The position numbers and the translations under genes are program-made. A DNA stretch of 5,917 nt, taken from the NCBI GenBank assembly GCA_903934155.1, contig CAIZMS010000156.1, positions 1-5,917 of the forward strand. The letters run 5' to 3'. Under the pieces are notes generated by a model, which ran no database searches, had not been told where the DNA came from, and saw only the letters and a program-made list of their open reading frames with translations. Below are positions 1-5,917 of the stretch, piece by piece (positions within the stretch are counted from its first letter, which is position 1; every line of letters begins with the position of its first letter). The DNA is from an uncultured bacterium. Lineage in GTDB: Bacteria; Verrucomicrobiota; Kiritimatiellia; CAIKKV01; CAITUY01.

Positions 1-2
1 AG

Positions 3-2297
3 TTGGCCTGGAGCACCGTGTCGGTACCGCATGTCTTCCAGACGCGCGCTGAGATGACCACTCTCGCACAAGCCTGGTACCGCCGGGAGTGCTCCGTGCC
101 CGCGGAACTGGCTGGGCGCCGGCTTTACCTCGTGTTCGAGGGCGCGGCGACGATTGCGGATCTGTACGTCAATGGTCAGCACCTCGGTCAACACCGTGGC
201 GCCTATACACGCTTTCTGTTTGACGCCACCGCGGCGCTGCGACCGGGTCAGAAGAATGTGATCGCCCTCCGTGTGAACAACGATGAGAAGAAGACCGGGG
301 ACTGCCTGCCCTCCGGAACCCGCCTGTACAAGGTCTGGGGCGGGCTCTACCGCAAGGTCTGGCTGCTGGGAACAGATTCCCTTCACATCGATCCGACCGA
401 TTCTGCCTCACCCGGCGTCTACTGCACACCGACGAATGTCTCGGAGGCCAGCGCCGATCTGGCCGTGAAAGTGCTGGTTCGCAACGCCGGCGCAACCCCT
501 GAAAACGCGCAGGTGGTGGTTACGGTGCAGTCGCCCGCAGGCGCAACGGTTTTGACGCTTTCCGAACGCGTGACCGTGCCGGCGGGGCAGCGTGCCGCGG
601 TGGATGTGAAAGGCAAAATGGAGCGGCCGTTGTTGTGGGCGCCCGGCGCGCCGAATCTGTACCGGGTTCTGGCGGAAGTCCGGCGGGGCGAGAAGACGGT
701 GGATGCGGTTCGGGAGCCAACCGGCTTCCGTTCGCTGATCTTTAAGGACAGGGCGGTGACCCTGAACGGCAAGCCGATCCGACTGATGGGAGTCAGCCTT
801 CACCAGGAGACCGAAGCCAAGGCGTCGGCGCTGGGCGACGAGGACTTCCTGGCGAACTACGCGCAATTGCAGGATCTGGGGATCAACTTTCTTCGTCTGC
901 CGCACTATCCGCACGCACAACTGGAATACGATCTCTGTGACAAGCTCGGGATCTTCTGCTGGGCTGAGAACGGGCATTCCAACAAAGACCAGATTTCCCC
1001 TACAGGAGATCAGATTACGACGGAAATGGTGAAGCAGAACTACAACCATCCTTCAATCGTGGTGTGGTCCGTCGGCAACGAGGCGGGCCAGGAGCCGGCG
1101 GAGCATTTCGTTCCCGTGGTGAGGGCGCTGGACAGCACGCGCCCGGTCATTGTGGCGAACATGCAGTGCGATAACGCCGATTTCCGTACGGCGAACACGT
1201 ATCCCGGTTGGTATGGCAAGGGTGACGGGGACATGTGGGATGCCAAACGATCGGGATACATCTCGGAGACCGGCGCGGGCGGAGTCATATCGACCCATTG
1301 CGACTATTCCGAGGCAAAGAAGATCATCAGTGCGTACGAGCCGGAAGAGTATCAGCAACTTGTCGCGGAATCACGCTTCCAGCTCGCCTTTCGTGATCAG
1401 GAGGACCGGATCAGCATGTTCCTGTGGTGGATCATGCGCGATTTCAATAACACGAAGTACAAAGGGCATGTGGGTTGGAACACCAAGGGCCTCATGACCT
1501 ACGCCGGTGAGAAGAAGGATGTCTACTATTTGTACCGGAGCTTCTTGCGGCCGACGGAACCGACTGTGCGGCTCACTTCCCAGTGTTACTTCCTTCGCCA
1601 GGGATCGGTCACCAACGGCATCAAGGCCTACAGCAATGCGAAGCGTCTGACATTGGTGGTTAACGGCGAGAAGGCCTCGACGCTGGAGAATGGCCTGTAT
1701 AAGCACGGCAATGGCCGGCGCGCCGAAAATGTCTTCTACTGGCCTGTGGCGCTCCGCACGGGCAAGAATGTGGTCCTGGTGTCCGACGAGGCGGGCCATA
1801 CGGATTCCGCAGTGCTTTACTTCTACGGCAAGGGGGGAGCGCCCGAGGTGCCTGCCGGGAAACCGCTGGTCACGGGGCTGAAGACATCCAATCCGAAGAA
1901 TCAGGCCTACTATATGGATATGCCCGTGCGGGCCCAGTGGCCCTTCTACTACGATCTGGACTCCACGGCGGATAACTCATTCGACGCCCTGCCTGAAGCC
2001 GTTCGCGGCGCGACGTGGATTACCACGCGCCGTTTGACCAAGGAAGGACAGGCGTCCTCTCTGGAGTTTACACTGACGCGCGCCGCCAAGGTCTATGTGA
2101 TGTGTACAAAGGCTGAGAAGGCTCCAGCCTTCCTCACGGCGGCGGGTTTGACGGAGGTTCCCGGCACCCAACTGGTCTGGCGCGATGACGACTTGCTGCT
2201 GGTGCCGGCGCAGCTGTTCGTGCGGTCTGCGGCGGCTGGCGAGACGATCCGCCTGGGACAGGCGGATCGCGACGCCGTGGTGCTTGTCAAAGAATAA
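3..2297 (+). CDS. Glycoside hydrolase family 2 beta-galactosidase/beta-glucuronidase-type enzyme, 5' partial
   Basis: Retaining GH2 beta-glycosidase, 764 residues visible. The first in-frame codon is TTG and the reading frame runs off the left edge; the opening W-x-x-V-x-V-P-H motif normally lies well inside GH2 proteins, so the true start and any signal peptide are upstream. Domains (visible-residue numbering): jelly-roll sugar-binding domain about 1-125, Ig-like sandwich about 135-245, TIM barrel about 246-505, a GH2 C-terminal sandwich about 510-608, and an extra beta-rich module about 630-764. The acid/base is E360 in the NHPSIVVWSVGNEAG motif and the nucleophile is E422 in YISETGAGG. The barrel ends with W475-W476...D480-F481 and N493-T-K495-G, then KKDVYYLYRS, all typical of the family. 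The substrate is probably beta-galactoside; a beta-uronide is possible because of the N-x-K motif. It leads the visible operon, 16 nt before the GH3 gene. Family is certain, substrate is not. Confidence 0.93.
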   Translation: MAWSTVSVPHVFQTRAEMTTLAQAWYRRECSVPAELAGRRLYLVFEGAATIADLYVNGQHLGQHRGAYTRFLFDATAALRPGQKNVIALRVNNDEKKTGDCLPSGTRLYKVWGGLYRKVWLLGTDSLHIDPTDSASPGVYCTPTNVSEASADLAVKVLVRNAGATPENAQVVVTVQSPAGATVLTLSERVTVPAGQRAAVDVKGKMERPLLWAPGAPNLYRVLAEVRRGEKTVDAVREPTGFRSLIFKDRAVTLNGKPIRLMGVSLHQETEAKASALGDEDFLANYAQLQDLGINFLRLPHYPHAQLEYDLCDKLGIFCWAENGHSNKDQISPTGDQITTEMVKQNYNHPSIVVWSVGNEAGQEPAEHFVPVVRALDSTRPVIVANMQCDNADFRTANTYPGWYGKGDGDMWDAKRSGYISETGAGGVISTHCDYSEAKKIISAYEPEEYQQLVAESRFQLAFRDQEDRISMFLWWIMRDFNNTKYKGHVGWNTKGLMTYAGEKKDVYYLYRSFLRPTEPTVRLTSQCYFLRQGSVTNGIKAYSNAKRLTLVVNGEKASTLENGLYKHGNGRRAENVFYWPVALRTGKNVVLVSDEAGHTDSAVLYFYGKGGAPEVPAGKPLVTGLKTSNPKNQAYYMDMPVRAQWPFYYDLDSTADNSFDALPEAVRGATWITTRRLTKEGQASSLEFTLTRAAKVYVMCTKAEKAPAFLTAAGLTEVPGTQLVWRDDDLLLVPAQLFVRSAAAGETIRLGQADRDAVVLVKE

Positions 2298-2300
2298 CAA

Positions 2301-2307
2301 GGAAGGA
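2301..2307 (+). promoter_or_regulatory. Ribosome binding site deciding the GTG start of the GH3 gene
   Basis: The purine run GGAAGGA ends six bases before GTG at 2314. An ATG at 2307 abuts the same run, with no spacing, and opens only a seven-codon frame (stop at 2328), so GTG is the better start. The GTG frame also gives a proper signal peptide, and the next in-frame ATG (2524) lies inside the catalytic domain. Confidence 0.8.
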
Positions 2308-2313
2308 TGATTC

Positions 2314-4470
2314 GTGAAATCAGAGAATAAGGTCTTGATACGTGTGGTTCAATTGCTTCTGCTTTTCGGACTTCTGGTCAACGGAGGGGTTGCCTTTGGA
2401 GCGAAGAAGAAAATCGAAGCAGGTAGTGTCATAGAGTTCCCGTTTGTCCCCCTGCCGGGCGCCAAGATTTACGCGGACAAATCGCGTTCGCCTGAAGCGC
2501 GGGCGGCGGCGGTGCTGGCGGAGATGACAATCAAGGAGAAGCTGAACTGTGTGAGCGGCTTCAAGCATTTTTATTCGCCGCCGATTGAGCGCCTCGGGAT
2601 CCGTCCGCTCTATTTCTCCGATGCGTCGCAGGGGGTTCATATCCGCGAGGAGCTCAATACGGGGCTCGATCAGTCCACGGCCTTTCCATGTACGCTGGCG
2701 CTGGCCGCCACGTGGGATCCCGGGCTGGCGAATCAGTTTGCGCGTGCGATCGGTGAGCAGTGCCGGGCGGGCGATATTGCCGTACTGCTGGGGCCGGGCA
2801 TGAACCTGTACCGGAATTCCCGGTGCGGGCGCAATTTTGAGTACATGGGCGAGGATCCGTTTCTGGCGGGCCAACTGGTGGCTTCCTATGTGGCCGGGAT
2901 GCAATCCTCCGGCACCATGGCAACGCTGAAGCATTTTCTGGGAAATAACAGTGAAACTCTCCGTAAAACAAGCGATTCGGTGATGAGTGAGCGCGCCCTG
3001 CATGAGCTCTATACCCCGGCATTCAAGGCGGGGATTGAGTCGGGCGCCGGGGCGGTCATGACCAGCTATAATCTAGTGAATGGCGAATGGGTGGGGCACA
3101 GTCGCACCCTGGTGGATGAGCTTTTGCGAAAGGAGTTCGGCTTTCAGGGCCTGGTAATGAGCGACTGGCATGGCGTGCATAATACGGAAAAATTCATGCA
3201 CTGCGAAATGGACCTGCTGATGCCCGGGGCGAGAAACGGCGAACTGGAGAAATTGTTCGCGGATAAGAAGTTTTCCGAGAAGGATCTGGATGGGAAGATC
3301 CTGCGCTGGTTGACGGCGTTCTTTAAGATGGGGTTTTATGATCGTCCGCAAAAGGATCCCTCGATGCTGGCGAAATTCCCCGAGCATGAAGCGATTGCGT
3401 TGCGGGCGGCCCGGGAGTCGATCGTGCTGCTCTCGAATCCGAAATCGATTCTCCCTCTGAATCCGGCGGCCTATAAAAAAATCCTGGTGGTTGGCGACGC
3501 GGCAAAGCACTCCATTGGGGGGGGGGGCTCGGGCGCCGTGAAGGGATACAGCCGGGTTTCGGTGTTGGATGCGCTCCGGAAAGAGTTTGGGGATCGGGTG
3601 ACCCACAGTTCAGAACCGGGCGAAAGCGAGGTCAGGAGCGCGGATCTGGTGATTGTGGCGGTTGCGACCTCGGATGCGGAAAACCGGGATCGCGCGTTTG
3701 AACTGGGGAAAGGGGGGGCGGGTGTCGCGGCGAAATGTGCCGCGCTCAATCCCCATACCATCCTCATTTCGCAGGTGGGGGGCGGCTATGCGATGACCGA
3801 TTGTTATGACAAGGTGGCTGCGCATCTTTTCGCGCTGTTCCTTGGGCAAACTCAAGGTACGGCGATCGTGGATGTGCTGATGGGCAGGGTCAATCCGTCG
3901 GGTAAACTGCCTTTTACCATCGAGAAACAGTTTGCGGATTCTCCCGCTTCCGTCTATCCCACCGTTGAGGTGGCGGAAAGTTTTCCGGATGCGGGGAAGA
4001 GCAAATGCGGCCGGGTTGAATACAAGGAAGATGTTTTCATGGGCTACCGGTGGTATGAAGCCAAAAAAATAGCTCCGCTTTATCCCTTCGGCTTTGGCCT
4101 GAGTTATACCGCCTTCAAGTATGATGACCTGAAGTTATCGGCGAAGACGATTTCGGGCACGGATGCCCTGAAGGTCAGCTTCACGGTTGCCAACACCGGC
4201 AAGGTGGCCGGGGCGGAAATCGCCCAGTTGTATGTGCAGGATACGCACAGTCGTGTTCCGCGACCGGTCAAGGAACTGAAGGGCTTCAAGAAGGTGATGC
4301 TGCAGCCCGGGGAAACCTCGAAGGTTGAATTGAGTATCGGCCTGAAAGACCTTTCCTATTGGGATGAGTCGGGTCATGGCTGGAAAGCGGAACCCGGCGC
4401 CTTTACCATCCTGATCGGGTCCTCTTCCGCGGATATTCGATTGCAGGGCGTATTTGAGTTGGTAAAGTAA
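2314..4470 (+). CDS. Glycoside hydrolase family 3 beta-glucosidase/beta-xylosidase-type enzyme, secreted
   Basis: Retaining exo-acting GH3 beta-glycosidase, 718 residues, complete. Residues 1-30 form a Sec signal peptide: a basic start, a Leu/Val-rich core (11-22) and likely cleavage near A27-F-G29/A30. There is no lipobox, so the product is probably periplasmic or released. The N-terminal (alpha/beta)8 domain spans about 60-330, with D103 (FSDASQG), R173 with GEDP (179-182), K206-H207 and nucleophile D284 in VMSDW. The C-terminal alpha/beta sandwich (about 367-595) holds the GGGGSG loop and probable acid/base E456 in E-N-R-D-R, where the family more often has E-G-x-D-R. It continues through NPSGKLPFTI and YPFGFGLSY (590-598). 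A fibronectin-III-like domain (about 617-715) contains RPVKELKGFKKV. No PA14 insert is seen. Its job is likely removal of terminal beta-glucose or beta-xylose from oligosaccharides released or trimmed by the neighbouring enzymes; the exact sugar cannot be read from sequence. An 11-G run lies within the gene. Confidence 0.95.
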   Translation: MKSENKVLIRVVQLLLLFGLLVNGGVAFGAKKKIEAGSVIEFPFVPLPGAKIYADKSRSPEARAAAVLAEMTIKEKLNCVSGFKHFYSPPIERLGIRPLYFSDASQGVHIREELNTGLDQSTAFPCTLALAATWDPGLANQFARAIGEQCRAGDIAVLLGPGMNLYRNSRCGRNFEYMGEDPFLAGQLVASYVAGMQSSGTMATLKHFLGNNSETLRKTSDSVMSERALHELYTPAFKAGIESGAGAVMTSYNLVNGEWVGHSRTLVDELLRKEFGFQGLVMSDWHGVHNTEKFMHCEMDLLMPGARNGELEKLFADKKFSEKDLDGKILRWLTAFFKMGFYDRPQKDPSMLAKFPEHEAIALRAARESIVLLSNPKSILPLNPAAYKKILVVGDAAKHSIGGGGSGAVKGYSRVSVLDALRKEFGDRVTHSSEPGESEVRSADLVIVAVATSDAENRDRAFELGKGGAGVAAKCAALNPHTILISQVGGGYAMTDCYDKVAAHLFALFLGQTQGTAIVDVLMGRVNPSGKLPFTIEKQFADSPASVYPTVEVAESFPDAGKSKCGRVEYKEDVFMGYRWYEAKKIAPLYPFGFGLSYTAFKYDDLKLSAKTISGTDALKVSFTVANTGKVAGAEIAQLYVQDTHSRVPRPVKELKGFKKVMLQPGETSKVELSIGLKDLSYWDESGHGWKAEPGAFTILIGSSSADIRLQGVFELVK
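3517..3527 (+). repeat. Poly-G tract of 11 bases inside the GH3 gene
   Basis: Eleven consecutive G encode part of the glycine loop G-G-G-G-S-G-A-V at the start of the GH3 C-terminal domain. The frame is correct as written, because family motifs match on both sides. A shorter run of seven G lies at 3712-3718 in the same gene. Any slippage other than multiples of three would truncate the enzyme before its acid/base residue. Confidence 0.9.
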
Positions 4471-4490
4471 CGTGCATAAGTTTGAAATAT

Positions 4491-4496
4491 AAAGGA
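4491..4496 (+). promoter_or_regulatory. Ribosome binding site of the fucosidase gene
   Basis: AAAGGA lies seven bases before ATG at 4504. It sits in a 33-nt AT-rich gap (4471-4503) after the GH3 stop codon. That gap shows no hairpin or T-run that would act as a terminator, which fits co-transcription of the two genes. Confidence 0.75.
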
Positions 4497-4503
4497 AACA
4501 GTC

Positions 4504-5904
4504 ATGAAAGTATCGACGATCCCGTTATTCGCAGCCATGGCGCTTGCCCTGGCTTTGCCCTCGACAACTCCGGTTATCGCCCGGGAAGCCCCCGTGGTTT
4601 CCAGTGAGACCAAGGAGCAAAAAGATGCCCGTATGGCCTGGTGGCGTGAGGCCCGTTTCGGAATGTTCATTCACTGGGGGCTCTATTGTGTTCCCGGTGG
4701 GGTTTATCACGGCAAGCCGCTTTCGACCTATGGGGAATGGATCATGGCCAAGGCCAAGATTCCCATCGCGGAATATGCGGCGTTCGCCCCTCAATTCAAC
4801 CCGGTCAAGTTCAACGCCGATGAATGGGTGAAGGTGGCCAAGGATGCGGGAATGAAATATATCGTGATCACGGCCAAGCATCATGAGGGCTTTGCCATGT
4901 TCCCGTCGAAGGCTTCCCAATATAACATCAATGATGCGACTCCGTTTAAACGGGATCCGCTCAAGGAGCTGGCCGAGGCCTGCCGCAAGCAGGGGATCAA
5001 GCTGGGATTTTATTATTCACAGAATCTAGACTGGTACCATCCCGGGGGCGGGGTGAGCCGGTCCGAGGATTGGGATCCCTCCCACAAGGGTGATCCCGAC
5101 AAATACGTAGACGGGATTGTGATCCCGCAGGTTAAGGAAATCCTCACCCAGTACGGCGAAATTCCCATTATCTGGTGGGATATCCCGGGTGGAGTGATCG
5201 ACAAGCCGCGCGCCGATCGCATTTATAAGACGGTCATGGCATGCAATCCGAACATCATCATGAACAACCGGTTGGGTGGGGGCTACAAGGGCGACACCGA
5301 AACCCCGGAGCAGAAGATTCCGCCCCAGGGGTATCCCGGCCGCGATTGGGAAACCTGCATGACGATCAACGGGACCTGGGGCTACAAGATCAAGGATTTG
5401 AATTTCAAATCCACTCAGGTGCTCCTTCACAACCTGATCGACATCGCCAGCAAGGGCGGCAATTACCTGCTGAATGTCGGGCCCTCGCCCGAAGGGATCA
5501 TTCCCGCCGGGGAAGTGGAGCGGCTTGCTGAAATCGGCAAATGGCTCCAGGTGAACGGTGAGGCGGTCTACGGCACCTCGGGCACGATTTTCGGGGAGGA
5601 ATGCGGATCGTTCAGCGATACCGAAAAAGACAGCAAGGGAAATCCGATTTTCAACAAGAAATGGGATTGGCGCTGCACTGTCACGGCCGGGAAAGTCTAC
5701 ATCCATCTCCTGAAATGGCCGGGAGCGGCGTTTGCCTTTGATACAAAGGGCCGGATGGGCGCGGTCACCAAGGCCTATATGCTGGCGGATTCAAAGAAGG
5801 AATCCCTGAAAGTGACCCGGGAGGGGACGACGTTGACGGACTGGTGCATTCTATGTGCTAGGATTAGACAGTTTAGGAAACCCTACACTAACTTTAACTT
5901 ATGA
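4504..5904 (+). CDS. Glycoside hydrolase family 29 alpha-L-fucosidase, secreted; 3' end replaced by unrelated sequence
   Basis: Retaining exo-alpha-L-fucosidase that would release terminal L-fucose outside the cytoplasm. Residues 1-26 are a Sec signal peptide (Ala/Leu core 8-18, cleavage after V24-I-A26) without a lipobox. The catalytic barrel spans about 40-360: R51-F-G-M-F-I-H57-W58-G, K125-H-H-E-G-F130 (the family more often has KHHDGF), F169-Y-Y-S...D176-W-Y-H, nucleophile D226 in IIWWD, then G-N-Y-L-L-N-V-G-P (319-327) and N351-G-E-A-V-Y-G-T. The acid/base is poorly conserved in GH29; E269 (TPEQ) and E283 (WETCMTINGTWGY) are the candidates. A C-terminal beta-sandwich begins near 362 but is cut short: after T445 (base 5838) the family-like sequence changes abruptly into 21 residues rich in Cys, Arg and aromatics, ending at TGA 5902-5904. 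The native end should carry roughly 20-30 more residues of beta-sandwich. It is the third gene of the apparent operon. GH29 assignment is secure; the printed C-terminus probably is not the real one. Confidence 0.92.
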   Translation: MKVSTIPLFAAMALALALPSTTPVIAREAPVVSSETKEQKDARMAWWREARFGMFIHWGLYCVPGGVYHGKPLSTYGEWIMAKAKIPIAEYAAFAPQFNPVKFNADEWVKVAKDAGMKYIVITAKHHEGFAMFPSKASQYNINDATPFKRDPLKELAEACRKQGIKLGFYYSQNLDWYHPGGGVSRSEDWDPSHKGDPDKYVDGIVIPQVKEILTQYGEIPIIWWDIPGGVIDKPRADRIYKTVMACNPNIIMNNRLGGGYKGDTETPEQKIPPQGYPGRDWETCMTINGTWGYKIKDLNFKSTQVLLHNLIDIASKGGNYLLNVGPSPEGIIPAGEVERLAEIGKWLQVNGEAVYGTSGTIFGEECGSFSDTEKDSKGNPIFNKKWDWRCTVTAGKVYIHLLKWPGAAFAFDTKGRMGAVTKAYMLADSKKESLKVTREGTTLTDWCILCARIRQFRKPYTNFNL

Positions 5905-5917
5905 TTATGTGGCTCGA
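5839..5917. other. Compositionally foreign 3' tail (contig-end join or edge of an inserted element)
   Basis: About 79 bases that do not continue the GH29 fold. From 5843 to 5917 only 29 of 75 bases are G or C (39%), against a clearly GC-rich background, and the codons (CTA, AGG, AGA, TTA) are unlike those of the three genes. No open frame of note crosses it on the reverse strand; an ATG at 5901 opens a frame that leaves the window after five codons. I see no inverted repeat or identifiable insertion-sequence end. The exact breakpoint is uncertain by a few bases (about 5836-5845). Confidence 0.65.

Noticed and set aside
408..1049. 213-codon open frame on the reverse strand
   Set aside because: It is antisense to the Ig-like domain and barrel start of the GH2 gene, with low-complexity basic composition and no ribosome binding site of note.
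2307..2330. Seven-codon frame starting at ATG 2307, overlapping the GH3 start, as a possible leader peptide
   Set aside because: The Shine-Dalgarno run touches this ATG with no spacing, and the peptide has no regulatory codon run or attenuator-like hairpin. It is most likely chance.
2320..3003. 227-codon open frame on the reverse strand
   Set aside because: It lies wholly opposite the GH3 gene, whose motifs are intact there. The translation is rich in Arg, His, Pro and Gln as expected for an antisense shadow of GC-rich coding DNA, and no domain is recognisable.
4471..4503. Possible internal promoter or terminator between the GH3 and GH29 genes
   Set aside because: The gap is AT-rich but only 33 nt. 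It shows no convincing -35/-10 pair and no stem-loop with a T-run; only the ribosome binding site can be supported.
5026..5706. 226-codon open frame on the reverse strand
   Set aside because: It is antisense to the GH29 catalytic domain, with no recognisable motif; a shadow frame.
5901..5917. ATG at 5901 as the start of a transposase gene in the foreign tail
   Set aside because: Only five codons are visible before the window ends and no ribosome binding site precedes it, so there is nothing to identify.

Overview
The window looks like a piece of a polysaccharide-utilisation cluster from a bacterium. It carries three same-strand glycoside hydrolase genes and essentially no other content: a GH2 enzyme (5' end missing), a complete GH3 enzyme and a GH29 alpha-L-fucosidase. 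The coding sequence is GC-rich (roughly 55-60% by eye). Both visible gene starts have a clear purine-rich Shine-Dalgarno sequence, which argues against Bacteroidota. The two complete N-termini are classical Sec signal peptides without a lipobox cysteine. Stacks of secreted GH2/GH3/GH29 enzymes are typical of the PVC group (Verrucomicrobiota, Kiritimatiellota, Lentisphaerota, Planctomycetota). That placement is an inference from style and family content; no taxonomic marker gene is present.

Layout: 1-2297 is a GH2 retaining beta-glycosidase entering from the left edge (probably 50-80 residues missing). 2298-2313 is a 16-nt gap with a strong ribosome binding site. 2314-4470 is a GH3 beta-glycosidase starting at GTG. 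4471-4503 is a 33-nt gap with a second ribosome binding site. From 4504 there is a GH29 fucosidase whose native sequence appears to stop at about 5838. The last ~75-79 nt (to 5917) are clearly AT-richer (29 of 75 bases G/C from 5843) and do not continue the family fold; this is either a contig-end join or the edge of an inserted element.

The short gaps, common orientation and absence of hairpins between genes suggest one transcript. Together the enzymes would remove alpha-linked fucose (GH29), a beta-galactosyl or beta-uronosyl residue (GH2) and beta-linked glucose or xylose (GH3) from a fucosylated glycan outside the cytoplasm. Fucosylated plant, algal or host polysaccharides all fit, and the sequence does not decide between them.

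I found no RNA gene, CRISPR array, recognisable transposase or defence gene, and no convincing undescribed system. The points worth a second look are the abrupt 3' junction in the fucosidase, an 11-G homopolymer in the GH3 gene, non-standard active-site neighbourhoods in the GH2 and GH3 enzymes, and an unnamed C-terminal module on the GH2 enzyme.
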